NCBI RefSeq assembly: GCF_014831675.1
Contig: NZ_VJXY01000014.1
Location: 1-64,000, forward strand
Source: Komarekiella delphini-convector SJRDD-AB1
GTDB lineage: Bacteria > Cyanobacteriota > Cyanobacteriia > Cyanobacteriales > Nostocaceae
Reading direction: 5' to 3'
Length of the DNA: 64,000 nt
The notes beneath the pieces were generated by a model. It saw only the letters and a program-made list of their open reading frames with translations. It ran no database searches and was not told the origin of the DNA. This document shows positions 46,901-55,802 of this stretch, one piece after another; position 1 is the stretch's first letter; the number at the start of each line of letters is the position of its first letter. Made by a program: the position numbers and the translations under genes.

Positions 46901-47321
46901 GGCTTCCTTAAGTCAGGGCATCAGTTGTGTGAGAGAAGGCAAAATTAAAGAAGCACAGGAAGCTTTAAAGCAAGCCCAAATATTTGACCCTAGTTTGATC
47001 AACTCTGCTGAATTTTGGAATAGGATTTGCTGGGTTGGCTGTTTATACGGTTATGCTAAGGCTGTTCTCCGCTTCGGAGAAAAAGCTGTCACCTTAAACC
47101 CCGACAATAAAATCTATCAAAACAATCGAGGACTGGCTAGAGTACTGACAGGCGATTTGGTTGGGGCATTAGAAGATTTTCAGGCTGCTGTAGGCAGTGG
47201 CAGACTCGATCACTTAGACCATATAAAGCAGCGACGGCTACGCTGGATAGAAGCACTCAAGTCAGGAAATAATCCCCTCACGCCAGAGGAATTGGAGCAG
47301 TTGCGGCAGGTTGAGGGCTAA
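43986..47321 (+). CDS. NACHT NTPase with pentapeptide repeats and TPR-like tail (STAND protein)
   Basis: 1111 residues. An N-terminal helical region (1-290, with hydrophobic FAPIAITILKFIV) is followed by a NACHT domain: Walker A GEAGRGKS (308-315, K314), Walker B FLFFLDGFDELL (D383, D386, E387) and ending in the typical VHKSFCEFLFAERLL. Then come about 20 pentapeptide repeats (A-D/N-L-x-x, residues about 830-940) and a helical TPR-like part (about 970-1090). NACHT proteins are STAND switches that oligomerise on sensing a ligand; bacterial examples include anti-phage defence. No dedicated effector domain is recognised. Confidence 0.9.
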   Translation: MAMTKLWKFLQNIQELNWTQGVEVTKTGAEAAKAVLDLAKAIKDQKPNVQNFKPYLEQISSLLDVFNSPLGQITKEIIPFAPIAITILKFIVDATHKEQSLENCVLLVSQAAYIDSFQDILKQDSELLQKINLNLPASHALALQIQKLGEQEFDAREVKKAILYFHESQLAESFNQILHQRLQEAGLTETEAKAFTERVARHTDENMQDALVEVGEKTDKLWKWYSAGGKNKLEKNLDIEDYLEKVIQPKPEQKIFDESDITFRDLYVPLHVKQLDAKDDANIEVEAWVKAILNNPDPKQKQVLFIQGEAGRGKSVFCRMFADWVRRELHPTFTPILIRLRDLRVLKDNLTDTLENYLQHLDFVTSDSGWLTDKNTRFLFFLDGFDELLLEGRASGGLKEFLEQVEQYQKDRLCHHQFLVTGRPLALQGIERFLSQTKSLKRVELQPMDDSLRQIWLEKWSVAAQVNKSEFEEFLQACPDEVKDKLAREPLLLYLLARMHRDNRLNVQIFAGAEGIKAKIRIYDESIKWVLEKQRESENQNDNSRLTGFESQDLRQFLTEAALCVVQSGNDSARVTMLEARLKDSSNPTAKLIQDARQENASQKNQQDKLLNNLLTAFYIKPASGDRGGSVEFVHKSFCEFLFAERLLESFVDWTVKVSKRQRGEDLISTIVMDWQIYDLLGYGNLTPAIAEYLMGLLTESLEFQDVERLCRLFQRLEHFYFRWCDGEFIDADDVNLPQMKKKQLREQLPERENHLGLRQVDVYTGLNVLILLLELHHYAQRKDDLKEKINFHPCGKPNSDEFDSRRLLRIIRYSDCLGFLAFRDNLRLFFRDANLRDADLRNADLWDANFECADLRGVNFFHGDFWNTNFRGAALSDADLKYTYFGYANLSSANLSRADLRDANFECADLSSANLSSANLSSADLWDANLKAANLEAVVWNSETKWFNAKRLHEAVGVSPELTKHPAFAAAASLSQGISCVREGKIKEAQEALKQAQIFDPSLINSAEFWNRICWVGCLYGYAKAVLRFGEKAVTLNPDNKIYQNNRGLARVLTGDLVGALEDFQAAVGSGRLDHLDHIKQRRLRWIEALKSGNNPLTPEELEQLRQVEG

Positions 47322-47382
47322 GCTAATTCGTAATTCGGGGGTTGCTGATTAAGAGTATGAATTTAATCTCACGCAAAGGCAA

Positions 47383-47690
47383 GGCAGCGCGGTCTTCTCC
47401 CTTGGCGCTAGCCTCTCCCAAAGGGAGAAGGGGAGACGCTAAAAGCGGTAGCGAGTCATCGAGGTCTGGAGGTTTCCACGCCACTCTCTACAACGGATAG
47501 CGCAGCGTAAAGCCTTCTCTTCTCCTATCGGAGACACTTCGTGAACGAGAGGCTTCGCCAACGGCATGGCTTCTCTACTTTGAGGCTGCGCCAACGCTTA
47601 GAACGAGTCTTGTCTGCGACACGCTGCGCGAACGAGCGTCGGGAACCTCCGCAAGGGGGTGGTTTCCTATGAGCGACTGCCGCGCAAAGA
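47383..47690. repeat. Composite intergenic repeat (about 310 bp)
   Basis: GC-richer, non-coding block made of modules such as gcagcgcggtcttctccc, tctcccaaagggaga, ggtttccacgccactc, gggaacctccgcaaggggg and atgagcgactg. The same modules, fewer and with the central stem segment in opposite orientation, occur within 22823-22940. Its ends (acgcaaaggcaagg / cgcgcaaagacgcaaag) are loosely inverted. Confidence 0.8.
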
Positions 47691-47770
47691 CGCAAAGATG
47701 TTACTTGGCAATGCCTGCGGTGAGCTTTGCTAACGCACATAATTAAACTATCCTCTCTATCCACTCACTT

Positions 47771-48331
47771 ATGGCGATCGCAACTCAACCCCAACTAACT
47801 TTAGACGACTTCCTCAAATCGCCGGAAACTGAACCAGCATCAGACTTTATCAACGGGGAAATTATTCAAAAACCTATGCCTCAAGGTGAACATAGCCGAA
47901 TACAGGCTAAATTTTGTAATGTCATTAATGACGTAACTGAAAGCCAAAAAATTGCTCTAGCTTTACCAGAACTGCGCTGCACTTTTGGCGGTGCTTCTAT
48001 CGTCCCTGATGTGGCGGTGTTTCGCTGGGATAGAATCCCTAAAACTTCATCTGGCAGAATTGCTAATCGCTTTGAAATTCATCCTGACTGGGCGATAGAA
48101 ATTCTTTCCCCAGACCAGAAGTTAAAAAAAGTGTTGAGTAAGTTATTGCATTGTTCGCGCAATGGCACTGAACTAGGCTGGTTAATCAACCCAGAAGATG
48201 AAAGTGTGCTAGGGATATTTCCTGGACAGCGAGTGGAATTATACGAGGGTACTAATAAATTACCCATGCTGGAGGGTATCGAATTGGAATTGACGGTTGA
48301 ACAGATTTTTGGCTGGTTGAGTTTGAGTTGA
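47771..48331 (+). CDS. Uma2 family (DUF820) restriction-endonuclease-fold protein
   Basis: 186 residues. LTLDDFLKSPETEPASDFIN, GEIIQKPMPQGEHSRIQAKF and the catalytic-like segment LRCTFGGASIVPDVAVFRW with HPDWAIEILSPDQ follow the Uma2 pattern, a PD-(D/E)XK fold greatly expanded in cyanobacteria. The PD and E-x-hydrophobic residues are present, so it could be catalytically active. Cellular role is unknown; many copies travel with repeats and recombination sites, which fits the composite repeat just upstream. Confidence 0.92.
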   Translation: MAIATQPQLTLDDFLKSPETEPASDFINGEIIQKPMPQGEHSRIQAKFCNVINDVTESQKIALALPELRCTFGGASIVPDVAVFRWDRIPKTSSGRIANRFEIHPDWAIEILSPDQKLKKVLSKLLHCSRNGTELGWLINPEDESVLGIFPGQRVELYEGTNKLPMLEGIELELTVEQIFGWLSLS

Positions 48332-48386
48332 GATTCAAAGGAAAGCGGAACCATTTCTAGAGCAAAAGTAACTTTTTAGAGTTTAG

Positions 48387-48431
48387 AAAAAAGCGTAGGC
48401 GAAGCCTTCGGCGGGCTTTGCCTACGCTTTT
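48387..48431. terminator. Bidirectional terminator between Uma2 gene and ftsH
   Basis: AAAAAAGCGTAGGC (48387-48400) pairs with GCCTACGCTTTT (48420-48431), giving A-run/T-run flanks on either strand. It stands between two convergent genes and should stop transcription from both. Confidence 0.9.
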
Positions 48432-48449
48432 CAATTTCAACTAAAATTG

Positions 48450-50387
48450 TTAAACCAAAAGCGTTTGCAAGAGCGGCTTATCTTCTGATAACTTACCCGT
48501 CCGCAACCATTCTGCCATTTCATCTGGTGCTTTAGCTTGATTGAGATGTTCTCTAAGTTGAGAACCTTCAAGTATCTCTTTTTGCAACAGTTCTTCTGCG
48601 GTCTGCTCTAGCAAGTCACGGTTATGTTGCAGAATACTCAAAGCAATGTGGTGAGCATTATCCACTGTCTGCTTGACTTCGCGGTCAATTTCTTCAGCCA
48701 CCTTGGGACTGATAGCACGACGCGGATTACTGTAACCTTCGATAAACTGCTGTTGACTCTTCTCAAACGCTACGGGCCCAAGTTTATCGCTCATTCCATA
48801 GAGAGTAATAGCCCGTTCTGCTAAGTCAGTGGCTTTTTGGATATCATCACTTGCACCAGTAGATACTTTGCCAAAAATGATTTCTTCGGCAGAACGTCCA
48901 CCCAAAAGGATAGCAATGCGTCCGCGAATTTCGTCTTCCACCATTAAAAAGCGGTCTTCTTCTGGCATCTGAATTGTATAACCCAAGGCTCCTACGCCAC
49001 GGGGTACAACTGAGATTTTTTCGACTTTACCAGCACCGGGCATCAATGCACCGATAATTGCGTGACCAACTTCGTGATAAGCTACGGTCTTCTTCTCGGT
49101 TTCATTCAAGACACGAGAGCGTTTTTCTAAGCCAGCAACCAAGCGCTCAATAGCTTCATTGAAATCTGCCATCGTCACAGCTTGGCGATTTTGCCTTGCT
49201 GCTAACAGTGCGGCTTCATTGACAAGATTGGCTAAATCTGCGCCAGCAAAGCCAGGAGTCCGAATCGCAATAGTGCCTAAATTGACATCCTCAGCCAATT
49301 TGACATTTCTGGCATGAACTTTCAGAATTGCTTCACGACCGATTTTATCAGGGCGATCAACTACAACTTGGCGGTCAAATCGACCAGGACGGCGTAAAGC
49401 GGGGTCGAGAACTTCGGGACGGTTAGTAGCGGCGATGATAATTACACCTGTATTGGCATCAAAGCCATCCATTTCGGTAAGTAGCTGGTTGAGGGTTTGT
49501 TCCCGCTCATCGTTACCACCTACGAAACCACCAGCACCACCGCGAGATTTACCGAGTGCATCTAACTCGTCGATAAAAACGATACAGGGAGCTTGTTGTT
49601 TAGCTTGTTCAAATAAGTCGCGGACTCTTGCAGCACCGACACCTACAAATAGCTCGATAAATTCTGAGCCAGAGATACTGAAGAAGGGAACACCAGCTTC
49701 ACCTGCGATCGCTTTTGCTAGTAGTGTCTTACCTGTTCCGGGAGGCCCTACCAACAACGCACCTTTAGGTATTTTCGCGCCCAAATTTGTGTATTTACCA
49801 GCATTTTTAAGAAAATCGACAATCTCTTCTAGTTCGGCTTTGGCTTCATCTACGCCAGCTACATCAGTGAATTTTACACCAGTGCTACCTTCTGAATAGA
49901 TGCGGGCTTTGCTTTTACCTACCGTTAGAGCAGCGGGGCCACCACCTTGGCGATTCATTAAAAAGCCCCAAATCCCAAAGAAAATTAACGGTGGAGCAAC
50001 CCAGCTAAGTAAAGTAGCAATCCAGCCATTTTGGTTTGGTGGTGGTGCAGCAAACTCAACATTGTGGTCACGGAGAATTCTGGGTAAATCTAGATCAATG
50101 GCTACAGGTGTAGTAACGAAAACCTGTTCGCTGGGTTTACCATCTGGGGTTTGGCTGTGAAGTGAATATTGAATGCGATCGCCACCCACAATTGCCCGAT
50201 CTACTTTACCTGCTTCTACTTGAGCAATAAAGGTACTATAGGGAACTTGTGGCGATGGGGGAGCAAAAAAACTCGGAACTATAAAGTTAAGTAGTAATAG
50301 CAGAGTCAGTAAAATTAGGAAGCTACCGCCAAACTGCCGCATCTTGGGCGGTTTGATCTGGCTTTTGTTATTAGTTTCAACAGGCAT
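48450..50387 (-). CDS. ftsH: ATP-dependent zinc metalloprotease FtsH
   Basis: 645 residues. Two N-terminal membrane segments (about 17-38 and 125-142) flank a lumenal or periplasmic domain. The AAA+ module has Walker A GPPGTGKT (214-221), Walker [13 protein letters not shown] and the SRH ([20 protein letters not shown]); the peptidase has HEVGH (438-442) with the distal zinc Asp in the C-terminal half. It degrades membrane proteins, in cyanobacteria notably photodamaged D1. Which of the four cyanobacterial FtsH types this is cannot be settled by eye. The start ATG is at 50387. Confidence 0.97.
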   Translation of the reverse strand: MPVETNNKSQIKPPKMRQFGGSFLILLTLLLLLNFIVPSFFAPPSPQVPYSTFIAQVEAGKVDRAIVGGDRIQYSLHSQTPDGKPSEQVFVTTPVAIDLDLPRILRDHNVEFAAPPPNQNGWIATLLSWVAPPLIFFGIWGFLMNRQGGGPAALTVGKSKARIYSEGSTGVKFTDVAGVDEAKAELEEIVDFLKNAGKYTNLGAKIPKGALLVGPPGTGKTLLAKAIAGEAGVPFFSISGSEFIELFVGVGAARVRDLFEQAKQQAPCIVFIDELDALGKSRGGAGGFVGGNDEREQTLNQLLTEMDGFDANTGVIIIAATNRPEVLDPALRRPGRFDRQVVVDRPDKIGREAILKVHARNVKLAEDVNLGTIAIRTPGFAGADLANLVNEAALLAARQNRQAVTMADFNEAIERLVAGLEKRSRVLNETEKKTVAYHEVGHAIIGALMPGAGKVEKISVVPRGVGALGYTIQMPEEDRFLMVEDEIRGRIAILLGGRSAEEIIFGKVSTGASDDIQKATDLAERAITLYGMSDKLGPVAFEKSQQQFIEGYSNPRRAISPKVAEEIDREVKQTVDNAHHIALSILQHNRDLLEQTAEELLQKEILEGSQLREHLNQAKAPDEMAEWLRTGKLSEDKPLLQTLLV

Positions 50388-50683
50388 TTTATTGTACCCT
50401 CCAAATTTGAAGTCGTCCTTTGTTCCCTGTAATTAGTCCTTTGTTCTTACAAATGACCAAGGACTACTAACGAAGTTTTGTGGGAAACTATTAGAAATTA
50501 GGGAATGTAATATTTATTTTTCTAAGTATTGTGAAGCAACAAACTTAATAGTTTGATTGTGGCAGTTGTGGGTTAGAAAGGTTTGTACTTGGTTAAACCT
50601 ATTGTAAAAACTAGACAGTGCAGCCCAAATTAGTGTATACCCTACAGAAAAATGTGTATTGCCGTACTTTTATAGAAAATAAA

Positions 50684-50863
50684 ATGGATTTTATTCTGAA
50701 ACTGCTTCTACTCTCAGCTTTATTATCATTATTGATTAAATATGCAGCTCCGAGTTTAGCAATTCCGGCAACGGCGAGTAACGCACTGATTATAGTTTTA
50801 TTGCCGCCTGTGATTATAGCGCTCGCTTTACTGTGGCGATTCCAAGCACATAAGCAAAATTGA
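50684..50863 (+). CDS. Small two-helix membrane protein
   Basis: 59 residues from ATG 50684 (MDFILKLLLLSALLSLLIKY); a start at 50618 would add 22 non-hydrophobic residues. Two hydrophobic segments (about 3-20 and 32-52) and a basic end (RFQAHKQN). No domain recognised; small proteins of this type are conserved among cyanobacteria. It is divergent from ftsH and 90 bp upstream of the AI-2E permease gene. Function unknown. Confidence 0.6.
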   Translation: MDFILKLLLLSALLSLLIKYAAPSLAIPATASNALIIVLLPPVIIALALLWRFQAHKQN

Positions 50864-50953
50864 CTCAAACCATATAGACTGAAGTTGTTGAAATCGGCTA
50901 ACCTAGCTGAATTGTCTGGAAATTGCATCTCGCCAATTATCGGGAGTTAGTCT

Positions 50954-52087
50954 GTGAACCTTGGTCAATGGATCGGTTTAATCGCCATAGTTCTTTCTTT
51001 GTACATCTTGTGGCAAATTCGCGAAGTGCTTTTGCTGATGTTTGCCGCAGTTGTATTAGCCACAACCTTAAATCGTCTAGCAAAACGTTTCCAACGCTCA
51101 GGGATGACGCGTGGATTCGCTGTACTGCTATCAGTGGCTATCTTTTTTGCTGGCATCGCAGGTTTTTTCTGGCTAATTGTGCCACCTTTTGCACAGCAGT
51201 TCCAAGAACTAACGTACCGCGTACCACAAGGGTTTGAGCGCTTTAATAATTGGCTGGATGCACTAAGAACTCGCATTCCTAACCAATTGGTTCCCTACGT
51301 CCCGGATATTAACAGCCTCATCCAACAAGCACAGCCCATTATAAATCGGGCGCTGGGAAACTCTTTTGCTTTTGTCTCTGGCTCTTTGGAAGTCCTGCTT
51401 AAGGTTTTGCTAGTGCTGGTTTTAACCGGGATGATTTTAGCTGACCCCATAGCTTACCGAAAAGTATTTGTGCGGCTGTTTCCTTCATTTTATCGGCGGC
51501 GGGTAGAAGGGATTTTAAATCAATGCGAAGTTTCTTTGGAGGGATGGATAACAGGCGCTTTCATTGCCATGAGTGTAGTGGCATTGATGAGCGTGGTTGG
51601 CTTATCAGTTTTGGGTGTGAAAGCAGCACTCGCTTTAGGGATTTTAGCAGGATTTTTGAACTTAATTCCCAATTTGGGGCCGACGTTAAGTGTAGTACCA
51701 GCAATGGCGATCGCTCTGTTAGATAATCCTTGGAAAGTCGTTGCTGTCCTGATTCTTTACTTGATTATTCAACAGGTTGAGAGCAATTTCATCACACCTA
51801 TTGTCATGGCGCATCAAGTTTCGTTACTACCAGCAGTAACTTTAATTGCTCAGCTATTTTTCGTTACTTTCTTTGGCTTTTTAGGATTATTTCTAGCGTT
51901 ACCACTGACTGTTGTTGCCAAAATTTGGATGCAAGAAGTTTTGATTAAAGATGTTTTGGATCAATGGGGTAATAATCATCAAAAAGATACTGAGTTAGTG
52001 ATAGTTTCGGAAGCTCCTATATCTGATGAATTTACCAAAGTTAATGACCCTTGGGAAACGGAAAGTTCAGCTAATGATGATAAGTAG
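50954..52087 (+). CDS. AI-2E/PerM family transporter
   Basis: 377 residues from GTG 50954 with CGGGAG upstream. Membrane segments near 5-45 and 58-82, a soluble middle (QQFQELTYRVPQGFERF), then five or more helices in the second half, ending with a charged tail. The family signature region FLNLIPNLGPTLSVVPAMAI is clear. Members include autoinducer-2 exporters and Na+/H+ antiporters; in cyanobacteria the substrate is unknown. No lux-type gene lies nearby. Confidence 0.9.
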   Translation: MNLGQWIGLIAIVLSLYILWQIREVLLLMFAAVVLATTLNRLAKRFQRSGMTRGFAVLLSVAIFFAGIAGFFWLIVPPFAQQFQELTYRVPQGFERFNNWLDALRTRIPNQLVPYVPDINSLIQQAQPIINRALGNSFAFVSGSLEVLLKVLLVLVLTGMILADPIAYRKVFVRLFPSFYRRRVEGILNQCEVSLEGWITGAFIAMSVVALMSVVGLSVLGVKAALALGILAGFLNLIPNLGPTLSVVPAMAIALLDNPWKVVAVLILYLIIQQVESNFITPIVMAHQVSLLPAVTLIAQLFFVTFFGFLGLFLALPLTVVAKIWMQEVLIKDVLDQWGNNHQKDTELVIVSEAPISDEFTKVNDPWETESSANDDK

Positions 52088-52120
52088 CGGATGGATGCTC
52101 CATTAAAGTTTGCATCTTTT

Positions 52121-52262
52121 AACAGTAATCAGTCAAGATAATTGGCTTTAAAAAGAACCACTAAGGGGGCGATCACTTCCAAAAGTAGATTAGTGGCTGG
52201 CGCTATCTAGCGGATTTAAATCCCCCAAATGTTTACTGTTTACTGTTCACTGTTTACTGATT
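52121..52262. repeat. Dispersed repeat, copy B
   Basis: Matches copy A at 41091-41266 over most of its length: aacagtaa, cagtcaagataattgg, ctaagggggcgatcacttcc, gattagtggctggcgctatc, tagcggatttaaat and the GTTTACTGTTTACTG end. The interior differs by small indels. Confidence 0.85.
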
Positions 52263-52345
52263 AGCGATTGGGACAAGCAGTGCTTGGGTAAAGAAAAATT
52301 TTCACAAAATCACTATATTTATCGTCATTATTACCACACCATGTC

Positions 52346-53035
52346 ATGACGCGTCGCCCTATTATCATTGGTCTTAGTGCTGTTGCCCTGTCTTTAATAC
52401 TCAAACTTTTATATAATTCTGATAAACAAAAGCAAGCGGTAGCACCTGTAGAGCAACCTCAACAATCTTTGTCCCCGAACCAAGAGAGTTCAGCCTCTCC
52501 CTCTGCAACTGAGATTTCTGCTAGCTCTAAAGCAGCGATTTGGTCTGCTATTCAACAGGGAAGAGGCTACGTGGTGCTTATGCGTCATGCTATAGCACCA
52601 GGAATTGGCGATCCCCCCGATTTCCGACTTAATGATTGCTCTACGCAAAGAAACCTCTCGGATGAAGGTAGAAAACAAGCAGTACGAACTGGAAAAGCTT
52701 TTAAAAACAGGAATATTCAAGTTTCGAGAGTTTTATCAAGCCAGTGGTGTCGCTGCTTGGAGACGGCAAAACTGATGAACTTAGGCGCGGTTGAGCCTTT
52801 TCCACCCCTGAATTCTTTTTTCCTCAATCACACAACAGAATCTAAGCAAACAGCACAAGTGCGTCAGTTGATTTTGGATAATCGTAATACTGCTGGTGTA
52901 ATTGTGATGATTACCCACGAGGTTAATATTAGAGCGATCGCCAGCGATATTTACCCCGAATCTGGAGAATCAGTTGTATTACGAGCTAACAAAAAAAACA
53001 AAATAGAAGTGGTTGGACAAATTAGAGCCATGTAA
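52346..53035 (+). CDS. Membrane-anchored histidine phosphatase family protein
   Basis: 229 residues. A hydrophobic N-terminal anchor (about 4-22), a Gln/Ser-rich linker (30-60) and a histidine-phosphatase domain with VVLMRHAIAPG (R80, H81), SSQWCRCLETA (second Arg) and VIVMITHEVNI (second His). The catalytic set is complete, though the usual RHG is RHA. Members with this arrangement are often exported phosphatases of unknown substrate. Start ATG 52346. Confidence 0.88.
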   Translation: MTRRPIIIGLSAVALSLILKLLYNSDKQKQAVAPVEQPQQSLSPNQESSASPSATEISASSKAAIWSAIQQGRGYVVLMRHAIAPGIGDPPDFRLNDCSTQRNLSDEGRKQAVRTGKAFKNRNIQVSRVLSSQWCRCLETAKLMNLGAVEPFPPLNSFFLNHTTESKQTAQVRQLILDNRNTAGVIVMITHEVNIRAIASDIYPESGESVVLRANKKNKIEVVGQIRAM

Positions 53036-53204
53036 GTTTTGGAGATTCTAAAGAGATTCAGAAGGCGCTGTGGGATTTCAACAGCCAACTCAAACCGAGC
53101 CATAAGATTAAGAAGCAGTATCCAAGCGATCGCTTCACCTAACACTACTCAACTACAATATAGATAGACTTTGTTGAGATTTGTATCGTTAGGGATTAGC
53201 TGTC

Positions 53205-54224
53205 ATGGCTCCCGCCGTTTTAATTCAAAATCTGCAAAAGCATTACGGTACTGTAGTCGCCGTCAAAGATGTCTCCTTTCAGGTAGAACCAGGAGTAATC
53301 TTTGGTTTACTCGGCCCCAACGGTGCTGGCAAAACTACAACTCTGCGTGCTTTGTGTACTCTCACCACACCGGATGCTGGCAAAATCGAAGTATCTGGTA
53401 TCTCTGTATTAGATAATCCCAAACTAGCAAGACAACGGCTAGGTTATGTCGCTCAGGAAGTTGCCAAAGATAAGGTGCTGACTGGACGAGAACTACTGCA
53501 ATTGCAAGCAGCGCTTTATCATCTTCCAAAGGCAGTAGCAAAACAGCGTATTAATACCGTATTAGATTTACTTGGTTTACAGGAATACGCCAATAAAAAA
53601 ACCGGAACCTACTCTGGTGGTTTACTCAAGCGCCTCGACTTAGCTGCTGGGTTACTCCATGCACCGGATGTACTAGTATTAGATGAACCAACCGTAGGAC
53701 TTGATATAGAAAGTCGTTTTGTGGTATGGGATTTTCTACGGAAGTTGCGGGCATCTGGAACCACGGTACTGATTACCAGCCATTATTTAGAAGAGATTGA
53801 CGCCCTAGCTGATCGCGTGGCAATTATTGATCGTGGCGTTGTAATTGCAGCTGGTACACCCTCGCAGTTGAAAGATAAAGTAGGGGGCGATCGCATCACT
53901 TTGCGAATCCGCGAGTTTTCTCCCATTGAAGAAGCGGAAAAAGCCAAAAACCTCCTGCAACCTTTGCCGTTTGTTCAAGAGGTGATTATCAACAGTGCTC
54001 AAGGTAATTCCCTTAACTTGGTAGTAACACCCCAAAATGATGTTCTCATTAGCATACAGCAAGCATTAAATGCTGCTGGCTTGCCCATTTTTGGCATTGC
54101 TCAATCTCGTCCTAGTCTCGATGATGTTTACCTCGCTGCTACGGGACGCACGCTCATGGATGCGGAACTAGCAGCAGTTGCGACTCGCGATCCTAAAGCT
54201 GAGAAAAAGCAGAATATGAGATAG
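53205..54224 (+). CDS. ABC transporter ATP-binding protein (DrrA/ABC-2 type)
   Basis: 339 residues. Walker A GLLGPNGAGKTTT (36-46 region, K43), signature YSGGLLKRLDLAAGLL (variant of LSGGQ), Walker B VLVLDEPTVGLD and the H-loop TSHYLEE are present. A C-terminal extension of about 110 residues (ITLRIREFSPIEEAEKAKNL onward) resembles DrrA-like exporters. It energises the permease encoded after a 170-bp repeat spacer. The likely cargo is a hydrophobic compound or lipid; nothing shows which. Confidence 0.95.
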   Translation: MAPAVLIQNLQKHYGTVVAVKDVSFQVEPGVIFGLLGPNGAGKTTTLRALCTLTTPDAGKIEVSGISVLDNPKLARQRLGYVAQEVAKDKVLTGRELLQLQAALYHLPKAVAKQRINTVLDLLGLQEYANKKTGTYSGGLLKRLDLAAGLLHAPDVLVLDEPTVGLDIESRFVVWDFLRKLRASGTTVLITSHYLEEIDALADRVAIIDRGVVIAAGTPSQLKDKVGGDRITLRIREFSPIEEAEKAKNLLQPLPFVQEVIINSAQGNSLNLVVTPQNDVLISIQQALNAAGLPIFGIAQSRPSLDDVYLAATGRTLMDAELAAVATRDPKAEKKQNMR

Positions 54225-54392
54225 GGACTGGGGACTAGGGACTAGGGACTGGGAAAGAATTCTTTTAATCCCCAATCCAATACTCAATCCGATCCCTAAT
54301 ACAATCCCCAATCCCCAATTCCCAATCCCCATTGCCCCTTATCCCCAGAGGGGGCCCCGAGTTCCCCAATCCCCAATCCCCAGTACCCTGTC
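54224..54392. repeat. STRR array and CCCAATC-type repeats in the ABC operon spacer
   Basis: Four heptamers (GGGACTG/GGGACTA, 54224-54251) overlap the stop of the ATPase gene. They are followed by many CCCAATC-like units and the segment cccttatccccagaggggg at about 54336-54355, which is the unoccupied counterpart of the MITE insertion site at 25.9-26.2 kb. The repeats reach to within 10 bases of the permease start. Confidence 0.9.
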
Positions 54393-55280
54393 ATGAGTGT
54401 TACTCCTAAATCTGATATCAATTGGCAGCCAATAGCATCGTCCCAAGCGGATGCTAATGCTCCTCACAATTTTTTCGGTGAATTAGTCCAAGAGACGCTG
54501 GCTTTAACTCGTCGCTTGTTTATTCAGCTGCAACGCCGTCCCTCATCTTTGGTTGCTGGAATTATTCAGCCAGTGATGTGGTTAGTGCTATTTGGTGCTT
54601 TGTTCCAAAATGCTCCCAAGGGGATCTTTGGCAATACAACAAATTACGGTCAGTTTTTAGCCGCTGGCATAATTGTTTTTACAGCATTTGCCGGAGCGCT
54701 GAATGCTGGATTGCCCGTAATGTTTGACCGAGAGTTTGGGTTTTTAAATCGTTTGCTAGTGGCTCCTCTCGCATCACGGTTTTCAATTGTGTTTGCTTCG
54801 GCAATCTTTATTATTAGCCAAAGTTTGTTGCAAGCAGCCGTGATTGTGGCAGCAGCAGCGTTTTTAGGGGCAGGGCTACCAGATGCAGCGGGTTTGGGTG
54901 CGATCGCCCTAATTGTTTTTCTCCTCGCTTTAGGCGTAACAGCCATTTCTCTAGGCTTAGCTTTTGCCTTACCTGGTCACATTGAACTAATTGCAGTAAT
55001 TTTTGTCTCTACTTTACCGCTGCTATTTGCTAGTACTGCTTTAGCTCCTTTATCTTTTATGCCTAAGTGGTTACAAATTGTAGCTACTCTTAATCCTCTT
55101 AGCTACGCTATTGAACCAATTCGCTATCTCTACCTTCACAGCAATTGGGGATTAGGTAGTGTTGTAATGCAGGCTCCTTGGGGTAATGTTACCTTTGGCG
55201 GAGCGTTGCTGGTTTTGCTTGGCTTTGCACTTGTCGCCTTGCTGAGCATTCAACCCCAACTACGGCGAACTCTTGCTTAA
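54393..55280 (+). CDS. ABC-2 type permease (DrrB-like)
   Basis: 295 residues with six hydrophobic segments (first about 57-75, last about 268-288) and the ABC-2 membrane protein pattern, including NPLSYAIEPIRYLYL near the C-terminal third. FGELVQETLALTRRLFIQLQRRPSS is the amphipathic N-terminal region. Forms a transporter with the preceding ATPase. Start ATG 54393. Confidence 0.93.
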   Translation: MSVTPKSDINWQPIASSQADANAPHNFFGELVQETLALTRRLFIQLQRRPSSLVAGIIQPVMWLVLFGALFQNAPKGIFGNTTNYGQFLAAGIIVFTAFAGALNAGLPVMFDREFGFLNRLLVAPLASRFSIVFASAIFIISQSLLQAAVIVAAAAFLGAGLPDAAGLGAIALIVFLLALGVTAISLGLAFALPGHIELIAVIFVSTLPLLFASTALAPLSFMPKWLQIVATLNPLSYAIEPIRYLYLHSNWGLGSVVMQAPWGNVTFGGALLVLLGFALVALLSIQPQLRRTLA

Positions 55281-55325
55281 GATGGAAGCATGATTGCGTT
55301 AAAGCGTTTTTAGGGCCAAAACTTA

Positions 55326-55718
55326 ATGAAAAAACCATTTTTACTAATGACCAAACTCGTTGTAGCAACCGTAGCAGGAATTAGTTTTGCTTCCTTGCTC
55401 ACAACTCAACCTGGCTTGGCTCAAGTCAATCAGGTAGATTCCTTTCCCGGCGGTGGTAATTCAGATCAAAATACTGATCCTTTTTCCCGCAACTCAAGTG
55501 ATTTCAATATGTTTGACCTGATTCATCGAGCAAATTTTGGGACTATTAACTGGAATTCTGAACAACAGAACCAAGAACTAGACTCAGCAGCACTAGAGTT
55601 TAAAAAAAGGCAACAACAACGAATTCAAGGTCAACAGCAGCAGCCTACCCCAAATTTACCAACAATTACATTGCCATCAGCGACACCACCAGCGATTACA
55701 CAACCTTCAGGCAATTGA
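55326..55718 (+). CDS. Exported low-complexity protein
   Basis: 130 residues with a signal peptide (MKKPFLLMTKLVVATVAGIS...GLAQV). The mature part is Asn/Ser/Gln-rich with a short recognisable block NMFDLIHRANFGTINWN and a Gln/Pro-rich tail (QQQRIQGQQQQPTPNLP). No domain known to me. It starts 45 bp after the ABC permease and may be co-transcribed with it; a strong terminator follows. Confidence 0.75.
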   Translation: MKKPFLLMTKLVVATVAGISFASLLTTQPGLAQVNQVDSFPGGGNSDQNTDPFSRNSSDFNMFDLIHRANFGTINWNSEQQNQELDSAALEFKKRQQQRIQGQQQQPTPNLPTITLPSATPPAITQPSGN

Positions 55719-55730
55719 ATTTAAACTAAA

Positions 55731-55758
55731 AACCCCAACCCCCAGAAGGGTTGGGGTT
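55731..55758 (+). terminator. Intrinsic hairpin after the exported protein gene
   Basis: AACCCCAACCC (55731-55741) and GGGTTGGGGTT (55748-55758) form an 11-bp stem with a 6-base loop, about 12 bases after the stop codon. Flanks are A-rich before and mixed after, so it may act in both directions. Confidence 0.85.
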
Positions 55759-55802
55759 GAAGTTAGGCTGACAAAAAAGAATATCTAATTATCAGGTAAA
55801 AA

